A stretch of DNA of 64,000 nucleotides from Neobacillus sp. Marseille-Q6967. GTDB lineage: Bacteria > Bacillota > Bacilli > Bacillales > Cytobacillaceae. Numbering within the stretch: position 1 is the stretch's first letter; each line of letters opens with the position of its first letter. The stretch is taken from assembly GCF_946151075.1 (NCBI RefSeq), contig NZ_OX267715.1, forward strand, positions 372,001 to 436,000, in the 5' to 3' direction. Positions 1 to 8,796 of this stretch are shown piece by piece. The notes below the pieces were generated by a model, which saw nothing but the letters and a program-made list of their open reading frames with translations, did no database searches and was not told the DNA's origin. The position numbers were made by a program, and so were the translations under genes.

Positions 1-1
1 T

Positions 2-499
2 GAAAAGTGGATGAAGATGCAGGGTGCACTTGAATTTGGAAAGCTGCATTATCAGTACATGGTTATTATACATTCGCTGTTTTTTGTTGTTCTGATCTTT
101 GAAAAAATCTTTTTTGACCATGGCCTGTCACCTTTGTGGCCATTATTGTTAATTCTGTTTGTCGGTGCTCAATTGATAAGAGTGTGGGCAATCTCTTCGC
201 TTGGCAGGTATTGGAATACAAAGATTATTGTTTTGCCTAATATTAAAGTTTGCTGTAAAGGCCCATACCAGTTTATCAAGCATCCTAATTATCTCGTGGT
301 TACAGTGGAGATTTTTGTTATTCCGATGATGTTTGGGGCGTATCTAACGGCATGTTTGTTCACATTGTTAAATGTACTGCTCTTATCTATTCGTATTCCT
401 GCAGAGGAAAAAGCATTAAAAGAATTCACAGAATACGAAGGGGCGTTTGCTAGCTGTAATCGCTTCTTGCCAAAATTGTTAAATAAATTTGACAATTAA
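2..499 (+). CDS. ypbQ: YpbQ/BpsB-like isoprenylcysteine carboxyl methyltransferase family protein (5' truncated by window edge)
   Basis: Membrane methyltransferase of the ICMT family. In B. subtilis the homologue (BpsB/YpbQ) methylates alkylpyrones made by the type III polyketide synthase BpsA, which is encoded just upstream there. The reading frame is open from base 2, and the residues before the first ATG (E-K-W) fit the family, so the true start lies outside the window. Visible are hydrophobic membrane segments, the LGRYWNTKI stretch, the KGPYQFIKHPNY motif that marks the SAM-binding end of ICMT proteins, and RIPAEEKAL near the C-terminus. The gene is followed by Fur-like boxes belonging to the next transcription unit. 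The family is confident; the alkylpyrone substrate is inferred from synteny. Confidence 0.85.
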   Translation, partial: EKWMKMQGALEFGKLHYQYMVIIHSLFFVVLIFEKIFFDHGLSPLWPLLLILFVGAQLIRVWAISSLGRYWNTKIIVLPNIKVCCKGPYQFIKHPNYLVVTVEIFVIPMMFGAYLTACLFTLLNVLLLSIRIPAEEKALKEFTEYEGAFASCNRFLPKLLNKFDN

Positions 500-510
500 T
501 ATTATGATAT

Positions 511-525
511 TGAAAATGATTATCA
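511..525. promoter_or_regulatory. Fur box 1
   Basis: TGAAAATGATTATCA matches the 7-1-7 Fur core TGATAATNATTATCA at 13 of 14 specified positions. It overlaps a candidate -35 (TTGAAA, 510-515) whose partner -10 would be TATCTT at 533-538 with a 17-bp spacer. That is the geometry expected for iron-dependent repression of the microprotein gene at 596. Confidence 0.7.
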
Positions 526-549
526 ACTGTGATATCTTTTAATTAAAGA

Positions 550-564
550 TGAAAATCATTCTCA
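550..564. promoter_or_regulatory. Fur box 2
   Basis: TGAAAATCATTCTCA matches the Fur 7-1-7 core at 12 of 14 positions. It lies 24 bp downstream of box 1 and about 30 bp before the start codon of the 26-codon ORF. Two sites flanking the presumed transcription start suggest tight iron control. Confidence 0.6.
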
Positions 565-595
565 TTAAAAAGCACGGATAAGGAAGGTGTCAGAG

Positions 596-676
596 ATGAC
601 TTTTGCACTTGTAGGTGGAACGGTAATCATATACGCACTGGTCATGAAACACGTCTTAAAAAATGTAACCCATTAA
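596..676 (+). CDS. 26-aa predicted membrane microprotein, putatively Fur-regulated
   Basis: A 26-codon ORF. It starts with ATG after a good Shine-Dalgarno (AAGGAAGG, 579-586) and ends just before a strong terminator. The peptide has one hydrophobic segment (ALVGGTVIIYALVM) followed by a basic tail (KHVLKNVTH), as expected for a single-pass membrane microprotein. Two Fur-like boxes lie directly upstream. Own promoter, RBS, ORF and terminator together form a compact monocistronic unit, which supports a real gene despite the length. No named family is recognised; a role in iron homeostasis is inferred from regulation only. Confidence 0.6.
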   Translation: MTFALVGGTVIIYALVMKHVLKNVTH

Positions 677-690
677 ATAAAGCAGTACAT

Positions 691-725
691 AAAGCCAAGG
701 GTCTAGCCCTTGGCTTCTTTGTTTT
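691..725 (+). terminator. Intrinsic terminator of the microprotein unit
   Basis: AAGCCAAGGG and CCCTTGGCTT pair around a CTAG-type loop and are followed by CTTTGTTTTT. Confidence 0.85.
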
Positions 726-759
726 TGAAGGAAACTGGAATTATCAAATTTGGCTCATA

Positions 760-1195
760 GGAGGACGCTGCTTTGACCGAGAGATAAAATTTTAAAAGGT
801 TTGGGTAAAAGGAGAGGAGCTGCTTTGACCGAAAGAAGCAAATGGAAGAGGTTTGGGTAAAAGGAGAAGTGCTGCTTTGACCGAAAGAAGCAAATGGAAG
901 AGGCTTGGGTAAAAGGAGAGCAGCTGCTTTGACCGAAAGAAGTAAATATAAGAGGTTTGGGTAAAAGGAGAAGTGCTGCTTTGACCGAAAGAAGTAAATA
1001 TAAGAGGTTTGGGTAAAAGGAGAGGAGCTGCATTGACCGAAAGAAGTAAATATAAGAGGTTTGGGTAAAAGGAGAAGTGCTGCTTTGACCGAAAGTAGCA
1101 AATGTAAAAGATTTGGGTCAAAGGAAACGTGCCCCTTTGACCGAAAGATGAAAATAAAACAGATGTCGGTCAAAGCAAAGGCTGCAAAGACCGAA
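760..1195. repeat. 52-bp tandem repeat array, about 8 copies
   Basis: The core GCTTTGACCGAAAGAAG recurs every 52 bp (CTTTGACCG-type core at 771, 823, 875, 927, 979, 1031, 1083, 1135, and a decayed copy near 1187). A GGTTTGGGTAAAAGGAGA segment lies in between. The plus strand is strongly purine-rich. Because 52 is not a multiple of 3, the same repeat is read in all three minus-strand frames, giving three long overlapping antisense ORFs of repetitive Ser/Phe/Leu/Pro-rich sequence. None has a convincing RBS. I read this as an expanding non-coding repeat. Similar repeats occur in other Bacillus-type genomes (recollection, not searched). Confidence 0.9.
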
Positions 1196-1209
1196 ATCTA
1201 TAAATTTCC

Positions 1210-2114
1210 TTATATAAAATAAGTAGTATGCCTTTGTCCGATTATTTTATATTTCTCTTTTAAAATTCTCCTAATTTGCTTTTTGGACTGAAGAACCATA
1301 CACCAATCATGGACAATATAGGTTGTAATCTTCATCCCCGGAAAAAGTAATTTCAACTCTTCTACACCCGTACTACCGCAGACTGTATATCTTCTTCCTG
1401 CCCGCAATTTCCACAAATGATTTTCGTTTCACTGGCACCAACAAATAAGGAGTGGCAGCAAGAGCTAGTCATGCCTTTTCGTAACTGGTCATAGGTGTAG
1501 GTGGGTAAACGGTGATAAGGAGACAATGGTTTGTGAGTACTCACAAGGAATTCTGCAAGATTTCGATGGCGGTCATTTAATTTTGAAGGTTTTAAATCCA
1601 ATTCACTTAAAAAGCGTTTTACTTGTGTGGGATAAATGATGGGCTCGTTTAATGGTGCTTGATACAACGTGTATGCGGGATTTATAAAGATAACATTAGA
1701 CTTAATGGAGAAAGGAGTTCCATTTTTATGGAGTAATTGGCGGAGCAAGGTTTCACTTCTTCCAATCTAATCTAGAGGATTCAAAATCTCTATTCCACTC
1801 ATTGTATAGAACTTATTGTCCTTATAATAATAATCTCCTTCGTAATTCTTTACCTCACAAGGAAAAAGGGTATCTTGACTGATTATTAGGGAATCTATTT
1901 GAAAACTAGAGTTATTAACCTCTAACTGCAAATCGTTTAAAATATGTAAATCATTTTTCAAGCGCTCCGTCATGGAATCAAATAAAACTTCGCCTGCATA
2001 TCCTTTCTCTAAATAGATATAGCGTTTCTTGTTTTCAACCGGTAATTCCCAGCGTGTGTTTAGGGATCTTAAGATCTTCAACTCATCTGACTCAAATCTA
2101 GGTTTATACGACAT
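1210..2114 (-). pseudogene. NERD (nuclease-related) domain protein with C-terminal zinc ribbon, inactivated
   Basis: Three minus-strand pieces form one gene. Piece one (2114-1767) carries the NERD core (FQIDSLIISQDTLFPCEVKN), including the D...E-K nuclease residues. It stops at an in-frame TAG (1767-1769), where relatives have Gln or a similar residue. The same frame resumes with RSETLLRQLL and runs through a zinc-ribbon-like CGNCG to SAVVRV, then a stop at 1362. The tail VEELKLLFPGMKITT continues in another frame, which implies loss of one base near 1367/1368. Intact relatives are roughly 300 aa. One nonsense plus one frameshift argues for a true pseudogene rather than one sequencing error. 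Confidence 0.85.
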
Positions 2115-2272
2115 AACCCACTACCTTTCTTTTTAAAAACTTCAATTTTATTTTATAAAAATAATAAAAACTAGTGTGATGAACATTTTGTTAATAAATC
2201 ACAATAGGAAAAGTTTGAATAATCGTATAAAATAATAAATATTACAAAGTTGTGAACAAGGGGAAAAGATAT

Positions 2273-5200
2273 ATGGTCCAAACCGCTACCAAGCAAGAAA
2301 ACATTCAATCATTAAAAAGTAAGATCTTGTCAACCTATGAATACTTAATCGAGCAAGGTGATACCGAGAATGCTGAGAAAATTAAGCAGTTAGCGAAAAA
2401 ACTACAAAACAAAGAGTTTATGATTGCTTTTTGCGGTCACTTTTCGGCGGGCAAATCAACCATGATCAATAAAGTAATTGGTGAAAATTTGCTTCCATCC
2501 AGTCCGATTCCAACTAGTGCCAATCTGGTAAAAGTAAAATCGGGTGAGGAGTATGCAAAAGTCTTTTTCAAAAATGAAAAGCCGCGCCTTTATTTAGCGC
2601 CATATGATTACCAATTGGTAAAGAACTATTGTAAGGATGGCGATCAAATTGAGGAGATTGAGATCAGTCATGCTGATTCACAGCTCCCTGCCAATAGCGT
2701 TATCATGGATACACCAGGTATCGATTCAGCAGATGATGCTCATCGAATTGCAACGGAGTCAGCCATACATCTCGCGGACTTAGTTTTTTATGTAATGGAC
2801 TATAACCATGTTCAGGCGGAATTGAACTTCTTATTTACAAAGGAGTTAACCGAAGCAGGAAAAGAAGTGTATTTGGTTATTAATCAGGTCGATAAACACA
2901 AAGAAGACGAGCTGCTTTTTCGTGATTTCCAGAAAAGCGTCGTTGATTCTTTTGGAGCTTGGGGTGTAAAACCAGCAAGAATTTTTTATACAAGTTTGAA
3001 ATTTCCTAGACATGAACTAAATGAATTTATTCAGTTAAAGCAATTCATAGCTGAAAAATTAGAAACCAAGGACCAAGGATTACTCCAATCGATTTTTCAT
3101 TCATTGAAAAAAATCACCCAGGATCATTTGGAGTCAGAACGAAAGCGTCAGGATGAGAATCTGCAGGTCTCTTTAGAGTTATTAACAGAACTCCCCGAAG
3201 AAAAAAGGGAGCAATTAACCGAAACCTATCTAAAAATCACTTCAAACCTTCATGCCCTCGATAACCGGGTCGAGGAAACAAAAAAGGAAATGGAGACGGA
3301 AATTGCTGATATCATGAAGAATGCTTACCTAATGCCTTTTCAAACAAGAGCACTAGCAGAAGCCTTTTTAGAATCGCAGCAGCCTGAATTTAAAGTTGGA
3401 TTCTTATTTACAAAGCAAAAAACGGAAGAAGAGAGGAATGCAAGGCTAACCCGACTGTACGAAGATTTACTAGATAAAACAAAAACGCAGCTGGAGTGGC
3501 ACTTGCGTGAATATTTACTATCAATACTAAAGAAATATGATATTAACGACCAAGAAACCCTAGCTGATATTCAGTCATTCAGCATCAAAATACCGGAGGA
3601 ACTAATTGTTAATACGGTAAAACCTGGGGCACGGGTTACAGGTGAATATGTCCTTCACTATACAGAAGATCTGGCTAATGGGATTAAAAAGATTGCTTCA
3701 AAAAGTATATCAGACAATAAGACAGCAATAATGGAAGTATTAAAAGAGGAAACCATTAGGTTAAGACAAAAATATGAAAATGAATTTCAAGATATCGAAA
3801 AATATGTGAGCGCCTTAAAAGAGTTAACGCAAGCCGAGGAACAGACTGATGTAAAAGGAAAACAGGTTCAGGAATTATTAAATAGGACAGAAACGGATCA
3901 GGAGGACACCTTCAAGCTCTTTAGCCAGGAGGATGAAGATTTTGAAGTAGTTCATGGTCAATTGCTGCAAAGGAAAGAAACTAAAATAATAAAGCCAGTA
4001 GAAGTCACCAAAACGAAAGCAGAGACAATAGAAAGAGTACCAAAGGGAGAAAATCATCATTTACACACCATGGTTAACCGGCTAGAGCGCTCTTCAGAGC
4101 TGATTAAAAACCTGCCTGGATTCAAAAAGATCTCATTAGAATTGGCAGAAAAGGCATCCCGGTTAGCACATAAGGGCTTTACTGTGGCGTTATTTGGAGC
4201 ATTCAGTGCAGGAAAATCTTCCTTTGCCAATGCGTTAATGGGAGAAAAGGTCTTGCCGGTGTCACCAAATCCGACTACTGCAGCAATTAATAAAATAAAG
4301 CCAGTGACCGAGAAACATCCACATGGAACCGTGCTAGTTAAATTCAAGGAAGAGAAGGCGCTATTAGAGGATGTTAATCGCTCATTAAAGCTATTTGACC
4401 TCCAGACTGGAAATTTGGACAGTGCCTCTAAGGAAATTGAAAGAGTCATGCTTGAAAAAGGTCAGGAGGGTGTATCTGAAAAGACCCACTACGCTTTCTT
4501 GCAAGCCTTTAAAAAAGGCTATCCTAGTTACGGAAAGGATCTTGGTAAAGTTATTGTCACCAACCTTGATGAATTTGCAGAATTTGTTGCGCAGGAAGAA
4601 AAATCATGTTTTGTTGAGTGGATTGAGCTTTACTATGATTGTGAATTAACAAGGAAAGGAATCACTCTTGTTGATACTCCGGGGGCAGACTCAATCAATG
4701 CCCGACATACGGGAGTGGCATTCGATTATATAAAAAACTCCGATGCGATTCTTTTTGTAACTTACTATAATCATGCTTTCTCAAAAGCAGACCGGGAGTT
4801 TTTAATTCAGTTGGGCCGGGTTAAAGATGCTTTTCAACTTGATAAGATGTTTTTTATGATCAATGCCATTGACCTTGCCGAAAATGAAGAAGAGAAACTA
4901 ACAGTTGTTCAGTATGTACAAGAACAATTAATGAAGTACGGCATCCGGAACCCGCATCTGTACCCATTATCTAGTCTCTACGCGCTAAAGGAAAAACTAG
5001 ATTCAACATTAAATGCCGGATCAGGTATGGCCGCTTTTGAAAATGATTTTTACCATTTTATCTCCAATGACCTGACTGAAATGGCATTGACATCAGCTGA
5101 AAATGAAGTTATCCGTGTGCAGGAATTGGTTAACAAATTAATTCAAAGTTCAAGAGAAGACCAAGCGGAAAAAGAAAAACGTCGTTTGGAAATTCAGGAA

Positions 5201-5926
5201 CAGAAGAATAGAATGAAGGCTCTAATCGAACAACAATCACCAGAAAGCTTACAAAAGCGAATGAAACAGGAATCAGAAGAACTGCTTTATTATATTAAAC
5301 AACGAGTATTCTTCCGTTTTGGTGATTTCTTTAAAGAGGCCTTTAATCCTTCTACATTAAGGGACGACGGCCGTAATTTAAAGAAAGTCCTTCAATTGGC
5401 TCTTGAAGAATTTTTAGAAAGTCTTGGATTTGATTTTGCACAAGAAATGAGGGCTACAACGGTCAGATTGGATCGTTTCGCTGAAAAAATTATTTCTAAT
5501 TATGACCAGGCACTGTTTCGCAACATGAAAGAAATAAACGATGAACTGTCTGTTTCTCCATTTGAAATGAAGCACGAAGGTGAAATTGATTTTCCGCTTG
5601 CGTTTAAAAACTTAAACCATCAGGTTTTTTTGAAGGCGATGTCTTATTTTAAAAATCCAAAGGCTTTCTTTGAGAAAAATGATAAGAAATTAATGAGTGA
5701 TGAATTACAACGAGTCTTAAACACACCGGCTGATGAGTATTTAAAAGCAGAGGGGAACCGCCTCGCCGAATACTATAAAGAAGTACTGGCGTCTGAGTTC
5801 GAGCGATTGCTCATTCATCTGGAGGAACAGGTAAACGATTATTACCTTAGCCTTGAATCCACTTTGGATGGCGGTGTTTCCGTTGAGCTCTTACAGGAAA
5901 TCGACAATAAATTAAAGGGAGAGTAA
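2273..5926 (+). CDS. dynA: DynA, bacterial dynamin with two fused GTPase modules
   Basis: Membrane-remodelling dynamin-like protein of 1217 aa; the B. subtilis homologue YpbR/DynA is of similar size and is linked to membrane fusion, stress and phage tolerance. Two complete dynamin halves are visible. Half one has P-loop GHFSAGKST near residues 55-63, G3 DTPGID and G4 NQVDKH. Half two has P-loop GAFSAGKSS near 640-650, G3 DTPGAD near 800 and G4 NAIDLAE. Helical stalk and charged coiled coils follow each GTPase. The start is the ATG at 2273 behind AAGGGG (2258-2263), rather than the GTG at 2252 that lies upstream of it. The sulfurtransferase follows after 3 bp, so the two are co-transcribed. 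Confidence 0.95.
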   Translation: MVQTATKQENIQSLKSKILSTYEYLIEQGDTENAEKIKQLAKKLQNKEFMIAFCGHFSAGKSTMINKVIGENLLPSSPIPTSANLVKVKSGEEYAKVFFKNEKPRLYLAPYDYQLVKNYCKDGDQIEEIEISHADSQLPANSVIMDTPGIDSADDAHRIATESAIHLADLVFYVMDYNHVQAELNFLFTKELTEAGKEVYLVINQVDKHKEDELLFRDFQKSVVDSFGAWGVKPARIFYTSLKFPRHELNEFIQLKQFIAEKLETKDQGLLQSIFHSLKKITQDHLESERKRQDENLQVSLELLTELPEEKREQLTETYLKITSNLHALDNRVEETKKEMETEIADIMKNAYLMPFQTRALAEAFLESQQPEFKVGFLFTKQKTEEERNARLTRLYEDLLDKTKTQLEWHLREYLLSILKKYDINDQETLADIQSFSIKIPEELIVNTVKPGARVTGEYVLHYTEDLANGIKKIASKSISDNKTAIMEVLKEETIRLRQKYENEFQDIEKYVSALKELTQAEEQTDVKGKQVQELLNRTETDQEDTFKLFSQEDEDFEVVHGQLLQRKETKIIKPVEVTKTKAETIERVPKGENHHLHTMVNRLERSSELIKNLPGFKKISLELAEKASRLAHKGFTVALFGAFSAGKSSFANALMGEKVLPVSPNPTTAAINKIKPVTEKHPHGTVLVKFKEEKALLEDVNRSLKLFDLQTGNLDSASKEIERVMLEKGQEGVSEKTHYAFLQAFKKGYPSYGKDLGKVIVTNLDEFAEFVAQEEKSCFVEWIELYYDCELTRKGITLVDTPGADSINARHTGVAFDYIKNSDAILFVTYYNHAFSKADREFLIQLGRVKDAFQLDKMFFMINAIDLAENEEEKLTVVQYVQEQLMKYGIRNPHLYPLSSLYALKEKLDSTLNAGSGMAAFENDFYHFISNDLTEMALTSAENEVIRVQELVNKLIQSSREDQAEKEKRRLEIQEQKNRMKALIEQQSPESLQKRMKQESEELLYYIKQRVFFRFGDFFKEAFNPSTLRDDGRNLKKVLQLALEEFLESLGFDFAQEMRATTVRLDRFAEKIISNYDQALFRNMKEINDELSVSPFEMKHEGEIDFPLAFKNLNHQVFLKAMSYFKNPKAFFEKNDKKLMSDELQRVLNTPADEYLKAEGNRLAEYYKEVLASEFERLLIHLEEQVNDYYLSLESTLDGGVSVELLQEIDNKLKGE

Positions 5927-5929
5927 CCA

Positions 5930-6757
5930 ATGGAGTTTATCGTTGAAAAAGAGTGGCTTCTGAAGCAATTGCATGAACCAAATGTCCGGACTGTTGATTG
6001 TCGTTTTTCATTGGCAGACCCTCAAAAAGGAGCGCAGGAGTATGACTTAGGTCATATTCCTGGTGCGGTCTTTTTTGACCTTGAGAAAGACCTGTCTGGA
6101 AGGGTCGGTACACATGGCGGGCGTCATCCATTGCCAGAAATGAAAGATTTCGTTCAAAAACTGGAACAGGCAGGAATTGATGACAGCACGACGATTATTA
6201 CATACGATCACGGGGAAGGAGCCTTTGCAGCAAGGTTTTGGTGGATGCTAAAACTTTTAGGACATGAAAAGGTGTACGTGTTAAACGGCGGTTTCACCGA
6301 CTGGGAGCTTGCAAATTATCCTGTTACTACAAATATTCCTCAGTATGAAAAAAAGCAATTTAAAGTCAATCTTAACCCGGATATACTTGCTAGTGTAGAA
6401 GAGGTTAGAGAAGTGGTCAGTGGTCAGAATCCGGATACTGTTTTGATTGATTCTAGAGAAGAACGTCGCTATTTAGGCTTAGAAGAACCAATAGATAAAA
6501 AAGCAGGGAGAATCCCCGGTGCGGTTAATAAGCCTTGGTTTGAAGGATTAAGGGATAGAAAATATAAACCAGCAGAAGAGCAAAGAGAGCGATTCACAGA
6601 TATTGATTCCGAAAAACTTACGATTGTATATTGTGGTTCAGGTGTTACGGCGGCACCTAACTTCCTCGCTTTAAAAACAGCGGGATATGAAAAGGTAAAA
6701 CTTTACTTGGGAAGTTTTAGCGACTGGATTTCTTACTCTGAAAACGAAATTGAGTAA
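5930..6757 (+). CDS. Sulfurtransferase with tandem rhodanese domains (thiosulfate/3-mercaptopyruvate type)
   Basis: A 275-aa two-domain rhodanese that transfers sulfane sulfur from thiosulfate or 3-mercaptopyruvate to thiol acceptors. Domain one (about 1-140) is the non-catalytic copy: its loop reads DHGEGAFAARF with Asp where the Cys would be. Domain two has the active-site loop CGSGVTAAPN with Cys near residue 235. CGSGVT resembles mercaptopyruvate sulfurtransferases more than the CRKGVT loop of classical rhodanese. IPGAVFFDLEKDLSG and IPGAVNKPW mark the domain cores. It starts 3 bp after dynA with GGGAGAGTAACC as RBS. The physiological donor is not determinable from sequence. Confidence 0.9.
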   Translation: MEFIVEKEWLLKQLHEPNVRTVDCRFSLADPQKGAQEYDLGHIPGAVFFDLEKDLSGRVGTHGGRHPLPEMKDFVQKLEQAGIDDSTTIITYDHGEGAFAARFWWMLKLLGHEKVYVLNGGFTDWELANYPVTTNIPQYEKKQFKVNLNPDILASVEEVREVVSGQNPDTVLIDSREERRYLGLEEPIDKKAGRIPGAVNKPWFEGLRDRKYKPAEEQRERFTDIDSEKLTIVYCGSGVTAAPNFLALKTAGYEKVKLYLGSFSDWISYSENEIE

Positions 6758-6808
6758 GTTTATGTGGTATAATCAAAAACGTGTTGTTTTTTGAAAAATG
6801 TCTGAGAT

Positions 6809-6879
6809 AGAGCTAAATGGCTGATTTGACATTAAGTTGATTGTAGCGCCAATCAACTGGCCAGTTTAAAGCAGCTCTG
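6809..6879 (+). other. Nested inverted repeats in the ypcP leader
   Basis: A perfect 9-bp stem AGTTGATTG / CAATCAACT (6835-6843 with 6850-6858) sits inside outer complementary segments TGGC/GCCA and AGAGCT/AGCTCT. There is no U-run, so it is not a simple terminator. It lies just before the RBS of ypcP and could be a structured 5' leader or an operator. Confidence 0.35.
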
Positions 6880-6902
6880 AAAATAGATGAGGAGGTAACT
6901 AT

Positions 6903-7796
6903 TTGGAAAATCAAAAGCCTTCGTTAATGCTTGTAGATGGTATGGCTTTGTTATTCCGTGCTTTTTATGCTACGGCAGTAACGGGTCAGTTTATGATAAA
7001 TTCAAAAGGAATTCCAACCAATGGAATTCACGGTTTTATTAAACACTTATTTACGGCGGTATCTTCCTTCAAGCCGTCACACGTTGCGGTATGCTGGGAT
7101 ATGGGAAGCAAAACGTTCCGAACAGAACTATTTGATGCATATAAAGGAAACCGCTCTGAAGCCCCTGTAGAATTAATACCACAATTTGATTTAGTTAAAG
7201 AAGTTGTCGCTAGTTTTGACATTCCGAATATAGGTGTTGAGGGCTATGAAGCCGATGATTGTATCGGAACAATCGCCTATCAGGCACGTGAACATGCACA
7301 TGTTTCCATCTTGACAGGTGATCAGGATATCCTGCAGCTGCTTGATGAAAATATATCGGTTATTTTATTAAAAAAGGGTTATGGTAATTATTTAGTTCAT
7401 ACCCCTGATACCTTCTTTGAAGAAAAAGGAATTACACCTAGACAAATGATTGATTTAAAGGCCTTAATGGGGGATCCTAGTGATAATTACCCAGGCGTTA
7501 AGGGTATTGGCGAGAAAACGGCGTTAAAGCTCTTAAAGGAATATGAACATGTTGAAGGTATCCTCTCAAACTTAGACCGTCTATCTAAATCACATAAAAC
7601 AAAAATTGAAAAGGATTTAGAAATGCTCCATTTATCACGCATACTTGCTGAAATTAAATGCGATGTCCCGGTTAGCTGTAACCTTGGAGAGGCTGGTCTG
7701 AGAATTGAAAAAGATAAAGCAATGAATAAACTGTTAGAACTTGAGCTTCGTGGTCTGCAGCGGTTATTACCGTTAGATGAAGCTTTTGTGTCTTAA
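6903..7796 (+). CDS. ypcP: YpcP 5'-3' exonuclease (FEN-like, DNA polymerase I 5'-nuclease homologue)
   Basis: A stand-alone structure-specific 5' nuclease of 297 aa, acting on flaps and RNA primers during Okazaki fragment processing and repair. Seen: the N-terminal LMLVDGMALLFRAFY metal-binding Asp, GYEADDCIGT and LTGDQDILQL acidic clusters, and the helix-hairpin-helix-type DNA clamp GDPSDNYPGVKGIGEKTA. The start is TTG at 6903, placed 7 bp after a strong AGGAGGT. The gene ends in a clear terminator, so it is probably monocistronic behind the hairpin-rich leader. Confidence 0.95.
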   Translation: MENQKPSLMLVDGMALLFRAFYATAVTGQFMINSKGIPTNGIHGFIKHLFTAVSSFKPSHVAVCWDMGSKTFRTELFDAYKGNRSEAPVELIPQFDLVKEVVASFDIPNIGVEGYEADDCIGTIAYQAREHAHVSILTGDQDILQLLDENISVILLKKGYGNYLVHTPDTFFEEKGITPRQMIDLKALMGDPSDNYPGVKGIGEKTALKLLKEYEHVEGILSNLDRLSKSHKTKIEKDLEMLHLSRILAEIKCDVPVSCNLGEAGLRIEKDKAMNKLLELELRGLQRLLPLDEAFVS

Positions 7797-7799
7797 TGT

Positions 7800-7838
7800 A
7801 AGCTGTCTCAAATGAGACAGCTTTTTTCTTTTTTTTTC
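7800..7838 (+). terminator. Terminator after ypcP
   Basis: AAGCTGTCTC / GAGACAGCTT stem followed by a long T/C-rich tract. Confidence 0.9.
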
Positions 7839-7944
7839 CGAATCTGTAATATTCGTCCAAATTGGTATTTGGTACAAGAATATTTATTGTTCCGCAATAA
7901 AATGTAGAGAAGGAGCCTCCATAAACTAGGAAAGGGGAGATAAA

Positions 7945-8679
7945 ATGCGTGTTTCACATGGAAAATGGACAAAGCATAAATTTATGTCTAAGAATGAAAA
8001 ACTTTCTTCCTTTTTACCTGAGACACAATACTTAACGGAAAATTCTTTAAGTTTAATGCTAGATAAATATAAACAAGTCATGGTTAAGCCTTGCTTTGGA
8101 TATCAAGGGAAAGGGATTATTATGATTACGAGGTTAAATGACGAAGAGTTTGAACTTCATATTGGTCATCAAAAAATCATTATCTCCGGGAAAGAGAATA
8201 TCTTTGAATATCTAAAGCAAAATCACTTTTCGAAAAAAAGACAACGGTATATTGTTCAACAACGAATCCAACTTGCTGCCATTAATAATAATCCATTTGA
8301 TATCCGTGTAATGGTTCAACGGAAAAGGAGATCAAAGAAATGGGTTATTACCGGTAAACTTGCAAAGGTTGCAGCAAAATTATTTGTAGTTACAAATGTT
8401 GCTAAAGCGGTTTTACCGATTGAAGATGTGATAGAGAAATCAACAATAAATAGCGAGAAAATGAAAGAAATCATTGCTATAATTGACCAGATTTCAATGA
8501 TAACTGCGATTCACTTGGCGCAATTTTATAAAAGAACCCGTGTTTTTGGACTAGATATTGGTCTTGATCAAGAAGGGAAGGTTTGGATTATCGAGGCAAA
8601 CCTGACTCCTGCGGCGTCAATATTCAAAAAATTAAATGATGGATCATATGAAACGATAATAACCTATAAAAGGGGGTAA
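7945..8679 (+). CDS. YheC/YheD-like ATP-grasp protein, short single-module form
   Basis: A 244-aa protein containing only the ATP-grasp core of the YheC/YheD spore-coat-associated family; full members are 350-450 aa. Motifs in order: LPETQYLTE, VMVKPCFGYQGKGIIMI (ATP-binding Lys and glycine-rich loop), RYIVQQRI, PFDIRVMVQ, and GLDIGLDQEGKVWIIEAN with the metal-binding Asp, Glu and Asn. ATP-grasp enzymes join a carboxylate to an amine via an acyl-phosphate; the substrate here is unknown. RBS AAAGGGGAG precedes the ATG. It is the first gene of the ATP-grasp cluster and lacks the N-terminal substrate domain of its neighbours. Confidence 0.85.
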   Translation: MRVSHGKWTKHKFMSKNEKLSSFLPETQYLTENSLSLMLDKYKQVMVKPCFGYQGKGIIMITRLNDEEFELHIGHQKIIISGKENIFEYLKQNHFSKKRQRYIVQQRIQLAAINNNPFDIRVMVQRKRRSKKWVITGKLAKVAAKLFVVTNVAKAVLPIEDVIEKSTINSEKMKEIIAIIDQISMITAIHLAQFYKRTRVFGLDIGLDQEGKVWIIEANLTPAASIFKKLNDGSYETIITYKRG

Positions 8680-8796
8680 TTTTTCAAAAGATACAGGTTT
8701 TAGTCCCGCTTGCTTGCTTCTGCCTATACCAATTAGCATATAGTGAATATAAATTATGGTAAAGGCCCTAATACCGGTTTGTCAGGAGGTGGAGGC

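Noticed and set aside
703..1173. Three overlapping minus-strand ORFs (156, 109 and 92 codons) in the repeat array
   Set aside because: They are the same 52-bp repeat read in three frames, without convincing RBS; period not divisible by three argues against protein selection.
760..1195. CRISPR array
   Set aside because: Units are contiguous and near-identical over their full 52 bp with no unique spacers, and no cas genes are nearby.
4057..4449. 130-codon minus-strand ORF inside dynA, and similar long antisense ORFs in fhs, terC, topB and telA
   Set aside because: All are shadows of well-conserved genes on the other strand, with no RBS or family resemblance.
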